Below, one piece after another: positions 6,801 through 9,312 of a DNA stretch of 9,312 nt. The notes beneath the pieces are model-generated. The model saw nothing but the letters and a program-made list of their open reading frames with translations, made no database searches and had not been told where the DNA came from. This DNA comes from JBARCX01 sp049794535. Lineage in GTDB: Bacteria; Pseudomonadota; Gammaproteobacteria; Xanthomonadales; Rhodanobacteraceae. Position numbers and translations under genes: made by a program. The stretch is from contig JBARCX010000244.1 of the NCBI GenBank assembly GCA_049794535.1, positions 1 through 9,312 on the forward strand. The letters are read 5' to 3'. The first letter of the stretch is position 1. The number at the start of each line of letters is the position of its first letter.

Positions 6801-9312
6801 AACGGTCTGGCCTTGGGCACGGGCGCATTGAGCGTGAACGGCAATGCGACGCTGGATGGCACAGCGGCACTCACTCTGGCCAATCAAATAAACCTGAGTG
6901 CCGGCATCTCGCTGACCTTGCCCGGTACGCAGAATCTGACCTTCAACGGCGTGCTTGCCGGTGCCGGCGGCTTGATCAAGAACGGCCCTTCCACGCTGAC
7001 TTTGAATGGCGCTAATACTTTCGCCGGTGGCGTCAGCATGAATGCCGGCGGCCTGTTGCTGGGCAACAACGACGCGCTCGGTACCGGAGCACTAACGATC
7101 AATGGCGCCAGCACACTGGACGGCACGACATCGCCACTCACTCTCGCCAACAATGTGACCCTGGCCGCGAGTGCTGCGCTAACCCTGCTCGGTAGCCAAC
7201 CACTCACCTTCAATGGCGTGTTGTCGGGCGCAGGTAGCGTGGTCAAGAACGGTGCATCGCTGCTCACTTTGAATGGTGCCAACACCTTTACTGGCGGGCT
7301 CGATATCAATGCCGGCACGGTGGCGCTAGGTGCGGGCGGCAGCTTGGCGGCAACCGGCGCCGTCAACTTGAACGGCGCCGGCGCGAGCCTTGATCTCTCA
7401 GCGGCAGGTGCTAACGAGACGATTGGCGACCTGTCGGGTATCGCCGGCACCGACATCCTGCTGGGTGCTAATTCACTCACTTTCGGTGGCAGCAACAGCC
7501 TGAGTTTCGGTGGTGTTATCAGCGGCACGGGCGGCTTGACCAAACAAGGTTCAGGCACAGAAACATTGACCGGTGCGAACACCTTCACCGGTGGCCTCAC
7601 CATCAATGCAGGCACCTTGGCCCTGGGCGGCGGCGGCAGCCTCGCAGCGAGCACTGCAGTGAACCTGGGCGGTACCGGCGCTGGTTTCGATATCTCCACG
7701 GCAGGCAATCAAGCGATCGCTTCGTTGAGCGGAGTGGCCGGCACCAACGTAGCGTTGGGTGGCAATACGCTGACGCTTGGCGGTATCGGCGACTCCAGTT
7801 TCAGCGGCTCGATCAGCGGCAGCGGCGGCCTGATCAAGAACGGTTCCGGTACGCAGACCTTGAATGGCGCCAGCACATTCAGCGGCGGCGTTACGCTAAA
7901 CACTGGCGGCCTGGTCGTTGGTAATAATTCGGCACTGGGTACCGGTGCATTGAGCATCACCGGCGCGACCACACTTGGTGCCAGTGGCAACAACATTACG
8001 CTGGGCAACAGCATTGCGCTGGGTACGGGCGCGGGACTCACCGTGCAGGGCGCGAATTCGCTGACGCTCGGCGGCGTGATTTCGGGCGCGGGCAGTCTTA
8101 GCTTGAATGGCACATCGACACTCACCTTAACTGGTGCCAATACCTATTCCGGCGGCACCAATATCCTGTCGGGCACATTGGCATTGGGTGCAGGTGGCAG
8201 CTTGTCATCAACCGGTGCGGTGACCTTGGCTGGAACTGGCACGCTCGATATTTCGGCGGGTGGCAATCAGAGCATCGGCTCGCTGGCCGGTACATCCGGC
8301 AACGTCAATCTCGGCGGCAATACGCTAACCCTTGGCGGGGTGGGCAATACCAGTTTTGGTGGTGTCATCGCTGGTGCCGGCGGCTTGGTCAAGAACGGCG
8401 CGGGCGTGCAGACCTTAACGGGTGCAAATACGTTTAGTGGCGGCGTCACGCTCAATGACGGTGGATTGATCGTTGGCAACGACAACGCGCTCGGTACGGG
8501 TGCCCTCACGGTAGGTGGCAATGCCACATTGGATGCCAATAGCGCGATCACGCTGAATAACAACATCAATCTCAATGCGGGATTGACGATCGGCGGCAGC
8601 AATGACCTGACGCTCAATGGCGTGCTCTCGGGAACGGGAAGCCTGGTCAAGAATGGTTCGGCTACGTTGACCCTGGATGGCACCAATACGTATACGGGTG
8701 GCACCTTTATCAATACCGGCACGTTGGCGCTAGGTGCCGGTGCAAGCCTCGCAAGCACCGGTACGGTCAATCTGGCGGTCGGCGCTACGCTCGATCTTTC
8801 CGCCGGCAACGGTACGCAGACTCTTGGTACGTTGAACGGCGGTGGCACGGTCGATCTCGGTGCTAACAGCATAGACGTCGGTGGCGCCACCAATGGCGTA
8901 TTCAGCGGCTCGATTGCGGGTACCGGTGGATTGGTCAAGCAAGGCAGCGGCACCGAAACCCTGACCGGAAACAACACGTTTACCGGTGGCACCGTTATCG
9001 ATGATGGAACGCTGGCGATTGGCGCCGGCGGCAGCCTTTCATCCACGGGTGCGGTAAGTCTTGCAGCCGCAGGCACCGGTTTCGACATTTCCGCAGGCGG
9101 CAATCAAGCGATCGGTGCATTGAATGGTGTTGCTGGCAGCACTGTTACGCTCGGCGCTAACACGTTGACGCTCGGCGGCGTGGGTAACGCGAGTTTCAAC
9201 GGCGCGATCAGCGGCAGTGGCGGATTGATCAAGAGCGGTGCCGGCGTACAGACGCTGGGCGGCGCCAGCACTTTCACTGGTGGTGTCGCACTCGACGCGG
9301 GCGGATTGGTAC
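3873..9312 (+). CDS. Giant autotransporter-type adhesin with beta-strand repeats, 3' end outside window
   Basis: From ATG 3873 the frame stays open for 1813 codons to the window edge. Residues 1-37 form a long signal peptide (basic and His-rich start, hydrophobic core FLALAPIIVMPFL, likely cleavage AYA|AC). Cys39 and Cys48 follow (CTTAGTTITC), the only cysteines seen. Residues of about 50-327 show beta-helix-like rungs of the type N-x-G-T-I-x-G-x-V, for example NQGSI near 96 and NAGTINGSV near 224. From about residue 328 (base 4854) begin tandem repeats with ANTFxGG, LNAGGLLLGN, ALGTGAL and SGxGGLIKxG, matching the autotransporter-associated beta-strand repeat (PATR, Pfam PF12951 / TIGR02601). 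Such proteins normally end in a 12-strand outer-membrane barrel that exposes the passenger on the cell surface; that end is not visible, so type V secretion is inferred. Codon choice differs between repeats while the protein pattern is kept. A surface adhesin or aggregation role is likely but unproven. Confidence 0.9.
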   Translation, partial: MYSHRLGHAHRNALAKGIFLALAPIIVMPFLSSAAYAACTTAGTTITCATGSNTNTFTNSTNGVTADVESTAVLSVPPLLGGTALTLNGNGITLNNQGSIDPSINGGLSLAASGAVIGNSTANTININNETGGTINGLVNIASLLGFDGQALVVQNGTGGVTTIQNAGSIGMKIFGIGGFTTADAPAIIGYGGGQVNFTNTNIITGRIGFAASGTAGAGNTFLNAGTINGSVYLGDTATGNTFTAVSGSSVNADGGAAIAGTLSGINVKLAATGNVDAGTGSGNLLVLQNSAAGPGSGTGGTVTTINAATYLDFQNLTVNSGTWNLQGNLVSGSATLNDGLVNFNSAGVFGSGLFNVNGGAIESAAAGLSLANNVSLNVGNLSLEGSNAFSLAGVLSGGGGLIVSDTSPVTLVGANLFTGGVDLTAGGLVLGNASALGTGSLSVGGTATLDTTGAFSLANNIAVAAGDALSLLGSNALTLNGSLSGAGNFSWNGAGTLTFGGVDSLSGSLLINDGTLALGAGGSLSPTGAISLAAGTTLDLSLAANQAIGSLAGAGGTVNLGAHTLTLNGLGNTNFQGVIGGTGGLIKLGAGIQTLGGADTFSGGLALNAGGLLLGNNAALGTGALMVGGAVSLDGTASLTLANNVNLNVGGSLDLLGGQALTFNGVFSGNGSLIKDGAALLTLNGANTFTGGLTLNGGGLSLGNSLALGTGDLAVDGAATLSGSTALNLANNISFGGSASLTLPGTNPLTLNGALSGTGGLVMDGATTLTLNGANTFNGDLAINAGTVAMGALGTLSNSIDVNLSAGGTLDLSGGGNQSIGELIGVGGTLNLGANTLNFGDASNQTFGGVIGGTGSLVKLGAGIETLTGSNTFSGGVDLNAGGLLLGNSNALGTGVLSASGSVSLDGTAALNLANNVNLNAGAALDLLGSQPLTLGGVVSGTGSLIKDGASLLTLNGANTFSGGLTLDAGGLLLGNGLALGTGALSVNGNATLDGTAALTLANQINLSAGISLTLPGTQNLTFNGVLAGAGGLIKNGPSTLTLNGANTFAGGVSMNAGGLLLGNNDALGTGALTINGASTLDGTTSPLTLANNVTLAASAALTLLGSQPLTFNGVLSGAGSVVKNGASLLTLNGANTFTGGLDINAGTVALGAGGSLAATGAVNLNGAGASLDLSAAGANETIGDLSGIAGTDILLGANSLTFGGSNSLSFGGVISGTGGLTKQGSGTETLTGANTFTGGLTINAGTLALGGGGSLAASTAVNLGGTGAGFDISTAGNQAIASLSGVAGTNVALGGNTLTLGGIGDSSFSGSISGSGGLIKNGSGTQTLNGASTFSGGVTLNTGGLVVGNNSALGTGALSITGATTLGASGNNITLGNSIALGTGAGLTVQGANSLTLGGVISGAGSLSLNGTSTLTLTGANTYSGGTNILSGTLALGAGGSLSSTGAVTLAGTGTLDISAGGNQSIGSLAGTSGNVNLGGNTLTLGGVGNTSFGGVIAGAGGLVKNGAGVQTLTGANTFSGGVTLNDGGLIVGNDNALGTGALTVGGNATLDANSAITLNNNINLNAGLTIGGSNDLTLNGVLSGTGSLVKNGSATLTLDGTNTYTGGTFINTGTLALGAGASLASTGTVNLAVGATLDLSAGNGTQTLGTLNGGGTVDLGANSIDVGGATNGVFSGSIAGTGGLVKQGSGTETLTGNNTFTGGTVIDDGTLAIGAGGSLSSTGAVSLAAAGTGFDISAGGNQAIGALNGVAGSTVTLGANTLTLGGVGNASFNGAISGSGGLIKSGAGVQTLGGASTFTGGVALDAGGLV
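5379..6194 (+). repeat. First copy of an 816-base S-L-L superunit
   Basis: This copy holds units of 288, 264 and 264 bases. The S unit ends in KLGAGIQTLGG, the first L unit contains LDLLGGQ, and the second L unit contains LTLPGTN. The same three variants recur in the same order in the next 816 bases and are not found elsewhere in this combination. Confidence 0.7.
6195..7010 (+). repeat. Second copy of the 816-base S-L-L superunit
   Basis: Units of 288, 264 and 264 bases repeat the preceding 816 bases without any length change. The S unit ends in KLGAGIETLTG, the first L unit contains LDLLGSQ, and the second contains LTLPGTQ. By hand alignment the first L units of the two copies agree at 65 of 88 residues and the second L units at 57 of 88, against 50 of 88 for the neighbouring L units within copy one. 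Many differences are synonymous, so the duplication is not recent. Confidence 0.7.

Larger units (their letters stand above)
4854..9312 (+). repeat. Tandem array of at least 17 coding repeats in two classes (L and S)
   Basis: Unit starts, set at the ANTF-like motif, are: 4854 L (degenerate), 5115 L, 5379 S, 5667 L, 5931 L, 6195 S, 6483 L, 6747 L, 7011 L, 7278 S, 7575 S, 7869 L, 8136 S, 8424 L, 8682 S, 8970 S, 9264 L (cut by the window). L units are 258-267 bases (86-89 residues); S units are 288-297 bases (96-99 residues). All lengths are multiples of three. L units begin with xxxNxGGLxxGN-x-x-ALGTG, carry LANN or a variant, and mostly end in LTLNG. S units begin with xxGTLALGAGGSLxxTGAV, contain (G)NQxIGSL or a variant, and end in GxGxxTLxG (variants QTLGG, ETLTG, QTLTG). 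The array continues past the window. Confidence 0.88.

Noticed and set aside
4802..9103. Series of Pro/Val/Leu-rich minus-strand frames
   Set aside because: They lie antisense to a well-supported gene, share one frame, have low-complexity content created by complementing Gly/Ala/Asn-rich repeats, begin mostly at rare start codons without ribosome binding sites, and are broken at repeated motifs.
4854..9312. CRISPR-like or non-coding tandem repeat array
   Set aside because: The periodicity lies in the protein; units are 258-297 bases, in frame, and diverge mostly at synonymous or conservative positions, with no identical short repeats and unique spacers.

Overview
The window looks like chromosomal DNA of a Gram-negative bacterium, most likely a beta- or gammaproteobacterium; a Xanthomonadales-type host is a guess. 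The evidence is a class II bacterial farnesyl diphosphate synthase, a CopD-type inner-membrane protein, and a very long secreted protein built of autotransporter-associated beta-strand repeats, which implies an outer membrane. No rRNA, tRNA, CRISPR array, insertion sequence or phage gene was seen.

Layout. (1) Bases 1-1452, plus strand: the 3' part of a polytopic membrane protein with a CopD domain; the frame is open at base 1, so its start lies outside. (2) 1556-2455, plus strand: ispA (farnesyl diphosphate synthase), complete, without xseB or dxs beside it in this window. (3) 2484-2996, minus strand: a 170-residue coiled-coil protein of unknown function, convergent with ispA; its end resembles the tail of KfrA-like proteins. 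(4) 2997-3872: an 876-base divergent intergenic region, mostly AT-rich, with no convincing gene but several palindromes and weak promoter candidates. (5) 3873-9312, plus strand: the 5' end of a giant repeat gene, 1813 codons without a stop and still open at the window edge. It encodes a signal peptide, an N-terminal beta-helix-like region and at least 17 tandem repeats of about 88-98 residues.

The most interesting part is the internal order of the repeat gene. The repeats fall into two classes, here called L (about 88 residues) and S (about 96-99 residues), arranged L L S L L S L L L S S L S L S S L. Each class has its own start and end motifs, so the units behave as whole modules. Inside this order the trio S-L-L is present twice in succession with an exact 816-base period (5379-6194 and 6195-7010), and a longer, looser period of about 1.4 kb relates 7278 onward to 8682 onward. 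The repeat region contains no Arg or Cys by my reading, and Lys occurs at a single fixed position per unit.

How the parts work together: CopD-like and IspA are housekeeping-type functions (metal/membrane and isoprenoid precursor supply) with no evident link to the other genes. The coiled-coil gene and the giant gene diverge from a shared AT-rich control region, so joint or opposed regulation is possible but not shown.
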